A stretch of DNA of 64,000 nucleotides from an uncultured Roseateles sp. (GTDB lineage: Bacteria; Pseudomonadota; Gammaproteobacteria; Burkholderiales; Burkholderiaceae_C). The stretch covers positions 124,001 to 188,000 of the forward strand of contig NZ_CAJYPS010000034.1 in NCBI RefSeq assembly GCF_913777145.1, read 5' to 3'. The translations under genes were made by a program, and so were the position numbers. Shown piece by piece: positions 1-10,885 of the stretch (position 1 is the first letter of the stretch; each line of letters starts with the position of its first letter). The notes under the pieces were generated by a model that worked only from the letters and a program-made list of their open reading frames with translations, did no database searches and was not told the origin of the DNA.

Positions 1-2
1 TG

Positions 3-764
3 TCCTTTCTGTACGGCGACAAGTTCTTCAACATCCTGGTCGCGGCCCTGGTCTACGCGATGCCGGCCGCGGCGGCCGACCCGGTGCGACTGCGCCAGCA
101 TGCGGCCCGCCTGGCGCCGCTGGTGCTGACCCTGCTGCTGGCGGTACTTGGCGCCACGCTGGTGAGCTATTCCAACCAGGGCGAGCTGAGCCTGGCCCAG
201 ACGCTGGAGCGCCTGGGCGAGCGGGTGGCCGGCCAGGGTCAGCTCTGGTGGGTCGCAATGCGCGACAACGCGCAGTGGCTGGCCTGGGACGGCGAGGCGC
301 TGCGCGGCTACCTGGCCAGCCTGTGGGCCAACCCGGCGGCCAGCTATGTGTTCGAACACCGGCTGGTGGCCTTCTATTTCATCGAGCGCTATGCGCCCGC
401 GGCCATGCACCTGTCCTTCCTGCACAACAAGGGCACGGTCACGCCCACCATGGTGTTCGAGGCCTATTCGCTGGTGCTGATGGGCGGCGTGGGCGTGATC
501 CTCGCCACCGCCTGCGCCGGCCTGTTCACCGGCTCGGCCCTGCACTGGCTGCAGCGCCAGATGCTCAAGGGTCAGGTCGTGAACGTGCTGCTGCCGGCCT
601 ATGTGCTGATCCAGACCTTCTACCTGATGGCCCAGGCCACGCTCTACAACCTGATCAGCCCCAGTGCCGCCAAGGCCTACCTCGCCTTTCTCGCGCTGCA
701 GGGCCTGGTGTGGGCCTGGCTGCGCCTGAGCGCCGCGCCGCGGCTGGAGCCCGCCCATGGCTGA
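3..764 (+). CDS. Polytopic membrane protein, O-antigen/EPS polymerase-like (5' partial)
   Basis: The frame is open from base 3, so the N-terminus lies outside the window; 253 codons remain. Several hydrophobic stretches are visible: one near the start, LVLTLLLAVLGATLV, one around MGGVGVILATACAG, one around LLPAYVLIQTFYLMAQAT, and one at the C-terminus ending AYLAFLALQGLVWAWLRL. This is a multi-pass inner-membrane protein. It overlaps the next gene, an acyltransferase, by 8 bases and heads a glycosyltransferase/flippase run, so a role as a Wzy-type polymerase or other EPS membrane protein is inferred from context. No catalytic motif was recognised and the family remains uncertain. An internal ATG at base 60 is possible but probably not the start, because the frame reads well before it. 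Confidence 0.6.
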   Translation, partial: SFLYGDKFFNILVAALVYAMPAAAADPVRLRQHAARLAPLVLTLLLAVLGATLVSYSNQGELSLAQTLERLGERVAGQGQLWWVAMRDNAQWLAWDGEALRGYLASLWANPAASYVFEHRLVAFYFIERYAPAAMHLSFLHNKGTVTPTMVFEAYSLVLMGGVGVILATACAGLFTGSALHWLQRQMLKGQVVNVLLPAYVLIQTFYLMAQATLYNLISPSAAKAYLAFLALQGLVWAWLRLSAAPRLEPAHG

Positions 765-1827
765 GCGCCTGGACCATCTGGACGGCCTGCGCGGCATCGC
801 GGCGCTGCTGGTGCTCTACCAGCACGGCGTGGAGCACTGGGCCGCGGCCGTGCCGGACGCGCACGCGGTGCAGGCCCATCTGCAGTGGCTGTTCACCTAT
901 CTGGACCTGGGCAAGGTGGGCGTGGTGGCCTTCTTCGCGATCAGCGGTTTCATCGTGCCGGCCAGCCTGCGCGGCGACTCACCGCGGCTGGGCTTTGTGG
1001 TGTCGCGGCTGTGCCGGCTGTTCCCGGCCTACTGGCTGGCCGTGGTCGGCGCGGCGCTGGTGCTGCCCGCGTTCGCCGGCCAGACGGTGAGCCTCATCCA
1101 GTTGCTGGCCAATCTCAGCATGGCGCCGGCGCTGTGGGGCCAGGCCGACCTGCTGGGCATCTTCTGGACACTGCGCGTGGAGTGGGTGTTCTACGGCCTG
1201 TGCCTGCTGGTGTTCAGCCTGGGCCGGCTGGACGACGCCGCCTGGATGCAGCGCCTGCTGGGCGCGCTGCTGGCCTATGCACTGGGCGCCAGCCTGTTGC
1301 GCGGCGCCGGCCTGGCGCCGCTGCCGGTGGCACTGCCGCTCTACCTCGCGGTGATGCTGTTCGGCCACCAGCTGCGGCTGGCGCTGCTGGCCCAGGACGC
1401 GCTCGCCCGGCGGCGCTGGCCCGCGCTGCTGGCCACGCTGGCCGTGCTGATCCCGCTGTGCTGGACGCTGGCCTACGACGACAACTCGCACAAGGAGTCG
1501 CTGCTGGCCTCCTGCAGCGGCTTCCTGGTGGGCCTGGCGCTGTTTGTGGCCTGCGTGTGCGGGCGGCGCTTCGGCAGCGCGCTGCTGAGCCACCTGGGCC
1601 GCATCAGCTACGGCATCTATCTGTTCCACCCGATCGCACTGGCGCTGCTGCTGGGCGCGGCCCAGGCGCCGCTGCAGCACGGGCCGCTGCGCGCGCTGCT
1701 GGCCGTGGCGCTGACGCTGCTGCTGGCCCAGCTGGTGCAGCAGGGGCTGGAGCAGCCCGCCATACGCCTGGGCCGCCGGCTGCTGCCGGGCCGGCGCGGC
1801 GAACGCCCGCTGGAGCGACGCGCATGA
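757..1827 (+). CDS. Acyltransferase 3 family membrane protein (polysaccharide O-acylation)
   Basis: 356 residues. The N-terminus has the acyltransferase-3 signature HLDGLRGIAALLVLYQHG, with the conserved DGLRG motif and the histidine of the QHG segment. A later FFAISGFIVPASLR block and about ten hydrophobic helices follow. Members of this family transfer acyl groups, often acetyl, to sugars of O-antigens or exopolysaccharides at the inner membrane. The start ATG overlaps the upstream membrane gene by 8 bases, and the stop overlaps the next gene's start as ATGA, so it is part of one operon. The substrate cannot be read from the sequence. It is one of three acyltransferase-3 genes in this locus. 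Confidence 0.9.
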   Translation: MAERLDHLDGLRGIAALLVLYQHGVEHWAAAVPDAHAVQAHLQWLFTYLDLGKVGVVAFFAISGFIVPASLRGDSPRLGFVVSRLCRLFPAYWLAVVGAALVLPAFAGQTVSLIQLLANLSMAPALWGQADLLGIFWTLRVEWVFYGLCLLVFSLGRLDDAAWMQRLLGALLAYALGASLLRGAGLAPLPVALPLYLAVMLFGHQLRLALLAQDALARRRWPALLATLAVLIPLCWTLAYDDNSHKESLLASCSGFLVGLALFVACVCGRRFGSALLSHLGRISYGIYLFHPIALALLLGAAQAPLQHGPLRALLAVALTLLLAQLVQQGLEQPAIRLGRRLLPGRRGERPLERRA

Positions 1828-2944
1828 AGATACTGCACGTGGTGGAGACCGCCCGCGGCGGCTGCGGCAGCTACCTCAACGAGATCCTGCCCCAGCAGCT
1901 GGCCCTGCTGGGCCCGGCCCAGCTGCGCTGCCTGGCCCCACGCCAGCACCTGGACCAGCTGGACCGGCTGCCGCCCGAGCTGCTGCGCGACTTCGACCGC
2001 CCCTCGCGCGCCCGCGGCCTGCCGCAGCTGGCGCGGGCGCTGCGCCGCACGGTGCGCGACTGGCAGCCCGACCTGATCCACGCGCACTCCACCTTCGCCG
2101 GCGCGATCACGCGCACGCTGTCGCTGCTGCAGCCGCTGCCGCCCATCGTCTACTGCCCGCATGGCTGGGTGTTCGACGTGCCGCTGCCCGCACCGCTGGG
2201 CGGCATCGCCCGGCTCACCGAGCGCTGGCTGGCCGGCCGCAGCGCGCGCATCGTCGCGATCTCGCAGGCCGAGCGCCAGCTGGCGCTGCAGGCCGGCATT
2301 CCGGACGAGCGGCTCACCGTGGTGCGCAACGGCGTCGCGCGCGACGTCGATGCCGCTGTCGCCGACTGGCCGGACACGCGGCTGCGCCTGCTGTTCGTCG
2401 GCCGGCTAGACCGCCAGAAGGGCGCGGACACGTTGCTGGAGGCGGTCGCGCCGCTGCAGCGCAGCGTCTGCCTGCGCATCGTCGGCGAGCGGGTTCATGC
2501 CGGCGGCCGGCCGCTGCCCACGCTGCCCCATGTCAGCTACACCGGCTGGCTCACGCAGGCCCAGGTCGCGGCCCAGATCGCCGCCTGCGACGCGGTCGTG
2601 ATGCCCTCGCGCTGGGAGGGCTTCGGCCTGGTTGCGGTCGAGGCCATGCGCGCCGCCAAGCCGGTGCTGGCCAGCGCGGTGGGCGGGCTGCAGGAAATCG
2701 TGCTGGACCGCCAGACCGGCCAGCTGTTCCCGCCCGACCAGCCGCTGACGCTGCGCCGCCTGCTGGCCGGCCTGGACCGCGAGCAGCTGCGCCAGCAGGG
2801 CCTGGCCGGCCGCGAGCGCTTTGAGCAGCACTACACCAGCCAGCGCACGCACGAGGAGCTGATGCGCCTGTATGCCGAGGTGCTGGGCCGGCCGCTGGCC
2901 CGCACGAGCGCCGACGCACTGCCCGGCGCCCCCGAGGGCCGCGC

Positions 2945-2948
<4 letters not shown>
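1824..2948 (+). CDS. Glycosyltransferase family 4 protein
   Basis: 374 residues. The start is the ATG of the ATGA overlap with the preceding acyltransferase, giving the typical N-terminus MKILHVVETARGGCGSYLNE. The GT-B fold signals are present: a first Rossmann-like half, then LLFVGRLDRQKGADTLLEAV and the nucleotide-sugar-binding EX7E region PSRWEGFGLVAVEAM. GT4 enzymes are retaining transferases that add one sugar to a lipid-linked repeat unit on the cytoplasmic face. Donor and acceptor are unknown. The frame stays open far upstream inside the acyltransferase gene, but that part has shadow-type composition and was not included. Confidence 0.9.
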
Positions 2949-4068
<1,120 letters not shown>

Positions 4069-4072
<4 letters not shown>

Positions 4073-5316
4073 CCCGCATCCTCCATCTCAGCATGCTCTA
4101 CCCGCCCCACATCATGGGCGGCGCCGAGCGCTCGGTGGCCCTGCTCTCCGAAGCCCTGGTCGCCGCCGGCCACGAGGTGGCCGCCGCCTGCATCACGCCC
4201 ACCGGCTGGAAGGAGGAGGTGCGCAACGGCGTGAAGGTCTACCGCATGCCGCACGAGACCGATTTCTGGCCCGAGGAGTGGCCCCAGCATTCAGTGCTGG
4301 AGCGCGGCATCCGCCGCTTCAAGCAGCAGTTCAACACCCGCATCGAGGCCCATTTCGGCCGCGTCATCGACGACTTCAAGCCCGACGTGGTGCACACGCA
4401 TTCGCTCTTGGATGTGTCCACCCGCGTGTGGCTGGCGGCCCAGGCGCGCGGCCTGCCGGTGGTGCACACGCTGCGCGACTTCGACCTCGCCTGCGGCAAC
4501 GCGGCCATGTTCCTGCACGGCAAGCGATGCGAGAAGCGCCACCTGAAGTGCCAGGCCTTCACCTTCATGAAGGCGGTGCACCACAAGGCGGTGGACGCGG
4601 TGGTGGGCGTGGGCGCGGGCATCCTGCAGTCCCACCTGGACATGGGCTACTTTCAGCATGTGCCCGAGGCACGCCGGCGCGTGATCTGGAACCCGGCCAT
4701 CGTCGAGGGCATTGACGCCGACTACGTGAAGCCCTCGCTGGCCGGAAAGCCGCTGACCTTCGGTTATCTGGGCCGCATCAACGTGGAAAAGGGCGTGGGC
4801 ACGCTGCTGGAGGCCGCCGCCCGCCTGCCCTCGCGCGACTGGCGCCTGCTGATCGCCGGCAAGGAGGCCTCGGAGAGCGAATCGCTCAAGCCGCTGGCCG
4901 AGGGCCTGCCGGTGGACTGGCTGGGCTTTGTGTCGCCGCGCGAGCTGTTCGACCAGATCGATGTGCTCATCGTGCCCTCCATCTGGGCCGAGCCGCTGCC
5001 GCGCACCATCCTGGAGGCCTATGCGGCCGGCGTGCCGGTGATAGGCGCGGACTCAGGCGGCATCCCCGACCTGATAGGTGCGGCCAACACCGACTGGCTC
5101 TACCCGCCCGGCGACGCCGCCGCGCTCGCGCACCGCATGGCCGCCGTGATGGCGCGCGGCCGTGGCGTGCTGCCCGGCCGCCCGGACTTCGCCCATGTGG
5201 TGGAGGCCACCACGCCGGCCAAGGTGGCGGCGCGCTATCTCAACCTCTATGACGAGGTGCGCCGCGCGCGCAAGCCGCAAGACCTGGCCCGCACCGAAGC
5301 GGCGCTGGGCGCCTGA
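4069..5316 (+). CDS. Glycosyltransferase family 4 protein
   Basis: 415 residues, beginning at the ATG of an ATGA overlap. The N-terminal ILHLSMLYPPHIMGGAERSV glycine-rich loop, the PDVVHTHS strand and the C-terminal PSIWAEPLPRTILEAYAAG block mark a GT-B/GT4 enzyme. The middle has a cysteine-bearing segment (LACGNAAMF, then CEKRHLKC). The gene at 9656-10882 shares the same layout, including VVHTL-D-DL and the cysteine pattern, so the two are probably paralogs adding related sugars. The flippase gene follows after 12 bases. Confidence 0.9.
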
Positions 5317-5328
5317 GGGCTCGACCCC

Positions 5329-6756
5329 ATGCTCCTGCGCAGCATCGCGTCCATGTCGCTTCTGAACGTGGCCAAGGCCGCGGCGGCGCTGCTGATCTCG
5401 GTGGGCATCGCGGCGCGCGTGGCGCCGGCCGAGTTCGGCCTGGTCGCATTCGCGGTGCCGCTGATGGCGCTGCTGACGCTGCTGACCGACCTGGGGCTGT
5501 CCAGCGCCATCGTGCGCCATCCCGCGCTGGACCGCCGCCAGGCCGGCGCGGTCCTCAGCTTGCTGGGCGGGGCCGGCGCGGTCGGCGGCGCGCTGCTGGC
5601 GCTGGGCGCCGCGCGGCTGGAGCAGGCGCTGCAGCTGCCAGGCCTCACGCCGGTGCTGCAGGGCTTTGCCTGCATCACCGCGCTGTCCATCTGGGCCACG
5701 GCGCCGCGCGCGCTGCTGGAGCGCGGCCTGGCCTATCCGCGCATCGCGGGGGTCGAGGCGGTCGCGCTGCTGGGCGGGCTGGCGGTGTTCGCCGGTGCGC
5801 TGCAGGTGCAGGCCGGCGTGATGGCGCTGGTGCTCTACCACGCCACGCTGCAGGCGCTGCGCGCCGCGCTGTTCACCGCGCTGGCCTGGCCGCTGTTCCA
5901 GCGCTCGTTGGGCTGGGGCCGCATCGCCGAACTGCTGCAGGTGGGCGGCTGGGTGCTGGCGGGCAACCTGCTGTCCTTCGCCGCGCGCAATGCGGACCGG
6001 CTGCTGATCGCGCCGGTGCTGGGCGCGACCGCGCTGGGGCTGTACGGCCTGGCCTACCAGTTCATGACCATCCCGCTGGTGCTGCTGTCCTGGCCGGTCA
6101 GCGGCGTGCTGCTGTCCGCGCTGTCGCGGCTGCGCCAGGACCCGACGGCCCAGCGCGACGTGACCGCCGCGGTGCTGACCGGCACCGCCACGCTGGCGCT
6201 GCCGCTGACCGCCTATCTGATGCTGCTGGCGCCGGCCGTGCTGGCGCAGGTGTATGCGGCGCGCTGGGCCGGGCTGTCCACGCTGGTGGTGATGCTGGCG
6301 CCGGCCGGCCTGATGCAGTCGCTGGCGGTGTACTGCTCCTCGGTGCTGCTGGAGGCCGGCCGGCACCGGCTCAACTTCCTGCTGGGCCTGCTGTGGGGCG
6401 GCGGCCTCACCGCCACCTTCGCGCTCAGCGTGCACGCGGGGCTGCAGACACTGACGCTGAGCTATGCGCTGGTGTCCTCGGCCATCAGCGCGCTGATGCT
6501 GGGCGTGATGTGCCGCAGCGCCGGCTTCTCGGCACGGCGCTTCGCGCGCTGCCTGCTGCCCGGCAGTGCCGCCGCCCTCACCGGCGCCGCCGCCGGCCTG
6601 GCCACGCTGGGCTGGGCCGCCGGCCGCCCGGCCGCGCCCTGGCTGGCCAGCGCCGCCTTCGTGGCCGGCGCGCTGGCCGGCTGCGCGCTGCTGCGAGCCC
6701 GCCTGCTCGATTCGGGCCGGGCGCTGGTGCGCGCCCGCCTGGCCCCCAGCACCTGA
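5329..6756 (+). CDS. Oligosaccharide flippase (Wzx/MOP superfamily)
   Basis: 475 residues, almost entirely hydrophobic with some 12-14 predicted helices. The start MLLRSIASMSLLNVAKAAAA, the RVAPAEFGLVAFAVPLMALL segment and the central FAARNADRLLIAPVLGATAL block are typical of polysaccharide-export MOP proteins (the LPS biosynthesis protein/PST family). Such proteins flip the lipid-linked repeat unit across the inner membrane before polymerisation. Its place between glycosyltransferase and acyltransferase genes fits a Wzx role in a Wzx/Wzy-type EPS pathway. Confidence 0.88.
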   Translation: MLLRSIASMSLLNVAKAAAALLISVGIAARVAPAEFGLVAFAVPLMALLTLLTDLGLSSAIVRHPALDRRQAGAVLSLLGGAGAVGGALLALGAARLEQALQLPGLTPVLQGFACITALSIWATAPRALLERGLAYPRIAGVEAVALLGGLAVFAGALQVQAGVMALVLYHATLQALRAALFTALAWPLFQRSLGWGRIAELLQVGGWVLAGNLLSFAARNADRLLIAPVLGATALGLYGLAYQFMTIPLVLLSWPVSGVLLSALSRLRQDPTAQRDVTAAVLTGTATLALPLTAYLMLLAPAVLAQVYAARWAGLSTLVVMLAPAGLMQSLAVYCSSVLLEAGRHRLNFLLGLLWGGGLTATFALSVHAGLQTLTLSYALVSSAISALMLGVMCRSAGFSARRFARCLLPGSAAALTGAAAGLATLGWAAGRPAAPWLASAAFVAGALAGCALLRARLLDSGRALVRARLAPST

Positions 6757-6766
6757 GACCCTGCCC

Positions 6767-7858
6767 ATGGCCTCCAGCTCATCCCCCGTCATCGTCCCGC
6801 TGCAGGCGCTGCGCTTTGCCGCGGCGCTGCTGGTCACGCTGGGCCACCTGCGCCATGGCGCGGGCCAGCTCTTCCCCGACTTCGGCGGCGGCCCGGTCAA
6901 TGCCCATGTGTATGCGGCCGGCGTCGACGTGTTCTTCGTGATCAGCGGCTTCATCATCTACAACGCCTGCCACGCCGACTTCGGCCGCCCCGGCGCGGCC
7001 GGTCGCTTCCTGCTGCGCCGGCTGGTGCGCATCGCGCCGCTGTACTGGCTGTTCACCGCGCTGTTCGTGGCGGCCACGGGCCTCACCAGCGGCCGCTGGC
7101 CGGAGGCCAGTCACCTGCTGGGCTCGCTGCTGTTCCTGCCCACGCTGAACGCGCAGCAGCAGCCGCTGCCGGTCTACAGCCTGGGCTGGACGCTGAACTT
7201 CGAGATGCTGTTCTATGCGCTGGTCACGCTGGCACTGCTGCTGCCGCGCCGCATCGGCCCGGCCGCCCTGGTGCTGGCTGTGCTGGCGCTGGCCGGCAGC
7301 GGCCTGGTCGGGGCGCCGCAGGCCCTGCCCTGGCGGCTGTGGGCCCAGCCCATCGTGCTGGAGTTCCTGTTCGGCCTGCTGATCGCGCACTGGCGCCTGC
7401 AGGGCGGCCGGGTCGGCGCGCGCGGCGCGTTGCTGCTGCTGGGCGCCGGCGTGGCGGGCGTGCTGCTGGGATCGCAGATGGGTGAGGCCTCGCCGCTGTG
7501 GAGCGGCCGCAGCCTCTGGATGGGCCTGCCGGCAGCGCTCATCGTCGCGGCCTGCGCCGGGCTGCGGCCCGCACCCGACGCCCGCGCACCGGGCTGGCGC
7601 CTGGCGGTGCTGGGCGGCGATGCGTCCTATGCGCTCTACCTGGTCCATCCCTTCGTCATCGGCGCGGCCGAGCGCGTGGGTGCGCAGGGGCAGGCGCTGG
7701 GGCCGCTGGGCTTCATGGCGCTGACGCTGGCGGCCACGCTGGGGCTGGCGCTGCTGGCCCACCGCCACCTGGAGCAGCCGCTGCTGCGTTGGCTCAATGC
7801 CCGGCTGCTGCCGCGCCCCGCCCCGCCGCCCACCCGTATCGCCTTCAAAGGGGAGTGA
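6767..7858 (+). CDS. Acyltransferase 3 family membrane protein
   Basis: 363 residues from the ATG at 6767, ten bases after the flippase stop; upstream in-frame sequence overlaps the flippase and was excluded. The N-terminus VPLQALRFAAALLVTLGHLR, the motif VDVFFVISGFIIYN, and RLVRIAPLYWLFT followed by LGWTLNFEMLFY are hallmark blocks of acyltransferase-3 (OafA-like) proteins. About ten membrane helices are present. It probably acetylates a sugar of the exported polysaccharide. It is closely similar in block order to the protein at 8487-9659, suggesting a duplication. Confidence 0.9.
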   Translation: MASSSSPVIVPLQALRFAAALLVTLGHLRHGAGQLFPDFGGGPVNAHVYAAGVDVFFVISGFIIYNACHADFGRPGAAGRFLLRRLVRIAPLYWLFTALFVAATGLTSGRWPEASHLLGSLLFLPTLNAQQQPLPVYSLGWTLNFEMLFYALVTLALLLPRRIGPAALVLAVLALAGSGLVGAPQALPWRLWAQPIVLEFLFGLLIAHWRLQGGRVGARGALLLLGAGVAGVLLGSQMGEASPLWSGRSLWMGLPAALIVAACAGLRPAPDARAPGWRLAVLGGDASYALYLVHPFVIGAAERVGAQGQALGPLGFMALTLAATLGLALLAHRHLEQPLLRWLNARLLPRPAPPPTRIAFKGE

Positions 7859-7862
7859 CCGC

Positions 7863-8477
7863 ATGCACCCGGCCCACAGTTCCACCTCCGCCGTCCCGAC
7901 CGCCCCGCTCGCGCAGCGCGCCGACGCCCCGCCCGAGCCCGCGCTGCGCGAGCTGCTGGCGCTGGACCTGCAGGCCTGCAACGGCCGCAGCGGCACGTGC
8001 GCGATGCTGGCCGCGCTGGTCTACGAGCCCGGCTTCTCCACCGTCGCCTGGCACCGCGTGGCGCAGCACGCCCAGGCCCGCGGCTGGCCACGCCTGGCCA
8101 AGCTGCTGTGGCGGGTCAACACCGCGCTGAGCTCCTGCCATCTGCACCTGGACGCGCGCCTGGGTGGCGGCCTGCACCTGCCCCACCCGGCCGGCATCGT
8201 GATAGGCGCCGGCGTGGAGCTGGGCCGCTTCGTGACGCTCTACCAGCACTGCACGCTGGGCCGCAACCTGCGCGATGCTGGCTACCCGCGGCTGGGCCAC
8301 GGCGTGACCGTGTTCCCCGGCGCCACCATCATCGGCTCGGTGACGCTGGAGCAGGGCGTCACCGTGGGCGCGGGCACCGTGGTGTCGCGCAGCCTCGCGG
8401 CCGGCGTGGTGGTGGCCGGCAACCCGGCGCGCATCGTGCGCTACCCGCGTGCCGACGACGGCGCCGGCCAGACCTGA
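7863..8477 (+). CDS. Serine acetyltransferase-like hexapeptide-repeat acetyltransferase
   Basis: 204 residues from the ATG at 7863, preceded by a good Shine-Dalgarno sequence (AGGGGAG); an earlier in-frame start inside the upstream gene is less likely. The C-terminal half shows left-handed beta-helix hexapeptide repeats: GIVIGAGVELGRFVTLYQH, then TVFPGATIIGSVTLEQG, ending with the typical VVAGNPARIV. The layout is that of CysE-related O-acetyltransferases found in EPS clusters. Because it sits between two acyltransferase-3 genes of an EPS operon, sugar O-acetylation from acetyl-CoA in the cytoplasm is more likely than cysteine synthesis, but this is inference. Confidence 0.82.
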   Translation: MHPAHSSTSAVPTAPLAQRADAPPEPALRELLALDLQACNGRSGTCAMLAALVYEPGFSTVAWHRVAQHAQARGWPRLAKLLWRVNTALSSCHLHLDARLGGGLHLPHPAGIVIGAGVELGRFVTLYQHCTLGRNLRDAGYPRLGHGVTVFPGATIIGSVTLEQGVTVGAGTVVSRSLAAGVVVAGNPARIVRYPRADDGAGQT

Positions 8478-8486
8478 CCCCCGCCC

Positions 8487-9659
8487 ATGAGCCGCATCGC
8501 CCGCCACGAACCCACGCCACGCAGCGACACCGTCGTGCTGGTGCAGGTGCTGCGCGGCCTGGCCGCCGCGCTGGTGCTGCTGGGCCACACGCAGGAGCAG
8601 CTGCGCGTGGCCGCGCTCAAGGCCGGCCTGGCCGAGCCCGCGCGCCTGGTCTGGCCGGGCGGCTTCGGCGTGGACCTGTTCTTCTGCATCTCCGGCTTCA
8701 TCATGGTGGTCACGTCGGCACGGCTGGCCGGCCAACCCGGCGCCGCGCAGCAGTTCCTGGTGCGCCGCGCGATACGCCTGGTGCCGCTGTACTGGCTGGC
8801 CACGCTGCTGTATCTGGCGGTGCTGGCGCTGGGCTCGCACGGCCTGCCGGCCCAGCCTTTGAGCGCGCTGCTGAGCTCGCTGGCCTTTGTGCCCCATGCG
8901 GTGGGCGGGCTGCAGGGCGGCCTGCCCTACCCGCTGCTGTCGCTGGGCTGGTCGCTGAACTACGAGGTGCTGTTCTACCTGCTGTTCGCCAGCTGGCTGG
9001 CCCTGCCCATGCGCCAGGTGGTGGTGGGCACCTGGGCGCTGCTGCTGATGCTGGTGGGCGCGGGCGCGCTGTGGCCGCCCGAGGCCACGGCCGTGCGGTT
9101 CTGGACCCGCCCCATCGTGCTGGAGTTCGGCCTGGGCCTGCTGCTGGGCCAGGCCTGGCGCGCCGGCTGGCGCCTGCCCGGTGCCGCAGCGCTGGCGCTG
9201 GCCGCCACCGCGCTGGCCGTGCTGCTGGCCGACCCGCTGGGCCTGCTGCAGGCCGCGCCCGGCGCCTCCACGCCCAACGACTGGCCGCGCCTGCTGGGCT
9301 GGGGCCTGCCCGCGGCGGGCCTGCTGTTCGCGCTGACCGGCTACGAGCGCGGTCGGGCCGCGCAGGTCGCCCGCTGGCCGCTGGGCGCGCTGGTGCGGCT
9401 GGGCGACTGGTCCTACGCGCTCTACCTGTTCCACCCCTTTGCGCTGCTGGCGCTGACCCGCGCCTGGCTGGCCGCGGGCGACGCCCACCGCCCCGGCCTC
9501 GCGCCGCTGGCGCTGGCGCTGATCGCGGCGTCCGTGCTGCTGGCGGCCCTGGTGCACGAGCGCCTGGACCGCCCGCTGACCCGTGCCCTCAACCACCGCT
9601 GGCAGCGCCGCGCCGCGCGCGCGCCGCTGCAGGCCACCGCCCGCGCCCCGCTGCCATGA
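8487..9659 (+). CDS. Acyltransferase 3 family membrane protein
   Basis: 390 residues. Diagnostic blocks are VLVQVLRGLAAALVLLGHT, VDLFFCISGFIMVV, RRAIRLVPLYWLATLLY and SLGWSLNYEVLFYLLF, followed by several hydrophobic helices. It is the third acyltransferase-3 protein of the locus and parallels the one at 6767-7858. It starts 9 bases after the hexapeptide acetyltransferase and its stop overlaps the following glycosyltransferase start as ATGA. The acyl group and target sugar are unknown. Confidence 0.9.
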   Translation: MSRIARHEPTPRSDTVVLVQVLRGLAAALVLLGHTQEQLRVAALKAGLAEPARLVWPGGFGVDLFFCISGFIMVVTSARLAGQPGAAQQFLVRRAIRLVPLYWLATLLYLAVLALGSHGLPAQPLSALLSSLAFVPHAVGGLQGGLPYPLLSLGWSLNYEVLFYLLFASWLALPMRQVVVGTWALLLMLVGAGALWPPEATAVRFWTRPIVLEFGLGLLLGQAWRAGWRLPGAAALALAATALAVLLADPLGLLQAAPGASTPNDWPRLLGWGLPAAGLLFALTGYERGRAAQVARWPLGALVRLGDWSYALYLFHPFALLALTRAWLAAGDAHRPGLAPLALALIAASVLLAALVHERLDRPLTRALNHRWQRRAARAPLQATARAPLP

Positions 9660-10882
9660 AGATCCTGCACCTGAGCTCCGTCTACGCCCCGCAGCGCATA
9701 GGCGGCGCCGAGAAGGTGGTCGAGCTGCTGGCCGAGCACAGCGTGGCGCTGGGCCATGAGGTGGCCGTGGCCCATATCGCGCCCGAGCCCGCGCCCGCCC
9801 ATCAGCGCCATGGCGTGGACGTGCACCCGCTGCGCCACCGCAACCCGCTGTGGATAGGCGACAGCGGCCGCCACCCGCTGCTGCGCCAGGCCAACAAGGT
9901 CGCGACGCTGTTCAATGTGCTGACCACCGCCGACTTCGCGCGCCTGCTGCGCGAGCTGCGGCCGGACGTGGTGCACAGCCACTCCATGGTGGAGCTGCCG
10001 CCCTGGGTCTGGCAGGTGGCCGCCGCGCAGGGCTGCGCGGTGGTGCACACGCTGCACGACTACGACCTGCTGTGCATACGCTCCTCGCTGTTCAAGGACG
10101 GCGCGCACTGCACGCCGCGCCACACGGCCTGCAAGCTGTTCTCGCGCGTGAAGCTCACGCAGCACGGCCACATCCACCAGGTGGTGGGCGTATCCCAGGC
10201 CATCCTGGACCGCCACCTGGCCGAAGGCTGCTTCACCCATCTGGCGCCCGAGCAGCGCCAGGTGATCTGGAACCCCGTGCCCACGCTGAGCGCGCCGCCG
10301 CGGCCCGCGCGTGCGGCGGGTGCGCCGCTGACGCTGGGCTTCATCGGCCGGTTGGTGCCCGAGAAGGGCGTGCACCGCCTGCTGCAGGCCTGCCGGCAGC
10401 TGCCGCCGCAGGGCTGGCAGCTGCGCATCGCCGGTCAGCCCGGGCCCGACCAGCAGGGGCTGCTGGCGCTGGCCCAGGGCCTGCCGGTGCAGTGGATGGG
10501 CTATGTGGAGCCCATGGCCTTCCTGGCCGGGCTGGACACGCTGGTCGTGCCCTCGGTGTGGCTGGAACCCTTCGGGCTGACCATCGTCGAGGCCTATGCG
10601 GCCGGCGTGCCGGTGCTGGGCGCCGACAGCGCGGGCGTAGCCGAGATCATCGGCGCCGTGGACCCGCAGGCGCTGGTGCCGCCGGACGACGCCGACGCGC
10701 TGGCCCGCCAGCTGCTGCAGCTGCTGCGCGACGGCCCGCGCCCGCTGCCGGCGGCCGGCCGCGCCGCGGTGCTGGAGCGCACCCGGCCGGCACAGGTGGC
10801 ACACGCCTACGAGGGTGTGTACCGCCGCGCGCTGGCGCAGCGCGCGGCCACGGCCGGGCACGCGGCCCCCAGCGCCCGCTGA
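9656..10882 (+). CDS. Glycosyltransferase family 4 protein, last gene of the EPS operon
   Basis: 408 residues from the ATG of an ATGA overlap. The N-terminus KILHLSSVYAPQRIGGAEKV, the PDVVHSHS strand, the TLGFIGRLVPEKGVHRLLQA donor-site region and the EX7E block PSVWLEPFGLTIVEAYAAG define a GT4 enzyme. A cysteine-rich mid segment (CIRSSLF, CTPRHTAC) matches that of the protein at 4069-5316, so the two are paralogs. The gene ends only three bases from the end of the convergent beta-helix gene, with no terminator-like hairpin between them. Confidence 0.9.
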   Translation: MKILHLSSVYAPQRIGGAEKVVELLAEHSVALGHEVAVAHIAPEPAPAHQRHGVDVHPLRHRNPLWIGDSGRHPLLRQANKVATLFNVLTTADFARLLRELRPDVVHSHSMVELPPWVWQVAAAQGCAVVHTLHDYDLLCIRSSLFKDGAHCTPRHTACKLFSRVKLTQHGHIHQVVGVSQAILDRHLAEGCFTHLAPEQRQVIWNPVPTLSAPPRPARAAGAPLTLGFIGRLVPEKGVHRLLQACRQLPPQGWQLRIAGQPGPDQQGLLALAQGLPVQWMGYVEPMAFLAGLDTLVVPSVWLEPFGLTIVEAYAAGVPVLGADSAGVAEIIGAVDPQALVPPDDADALARQLLQLLRDGPRPLPAAGRAAVLERTRPAQVAHAYEGVYRRALAQRAATAGHAAPSAR

Positions 10883-10885
10883 GCC

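Noticed and set aside
5053..6957. 634-codon frame antisense to the flippase and adjacent genes
   Set aside because: Covers three real genes and their junctions, is very Gln/Arg/Gly/Ala-rich and has no motif.
7997..9655. Large in-frame N-terminal extension of the last glycosyltransferase gene
   Set aside because: The extension lies inside two other clear genes; the ATG at 9656 in an ATGA overlap gives the standard GT4 N-terminus.
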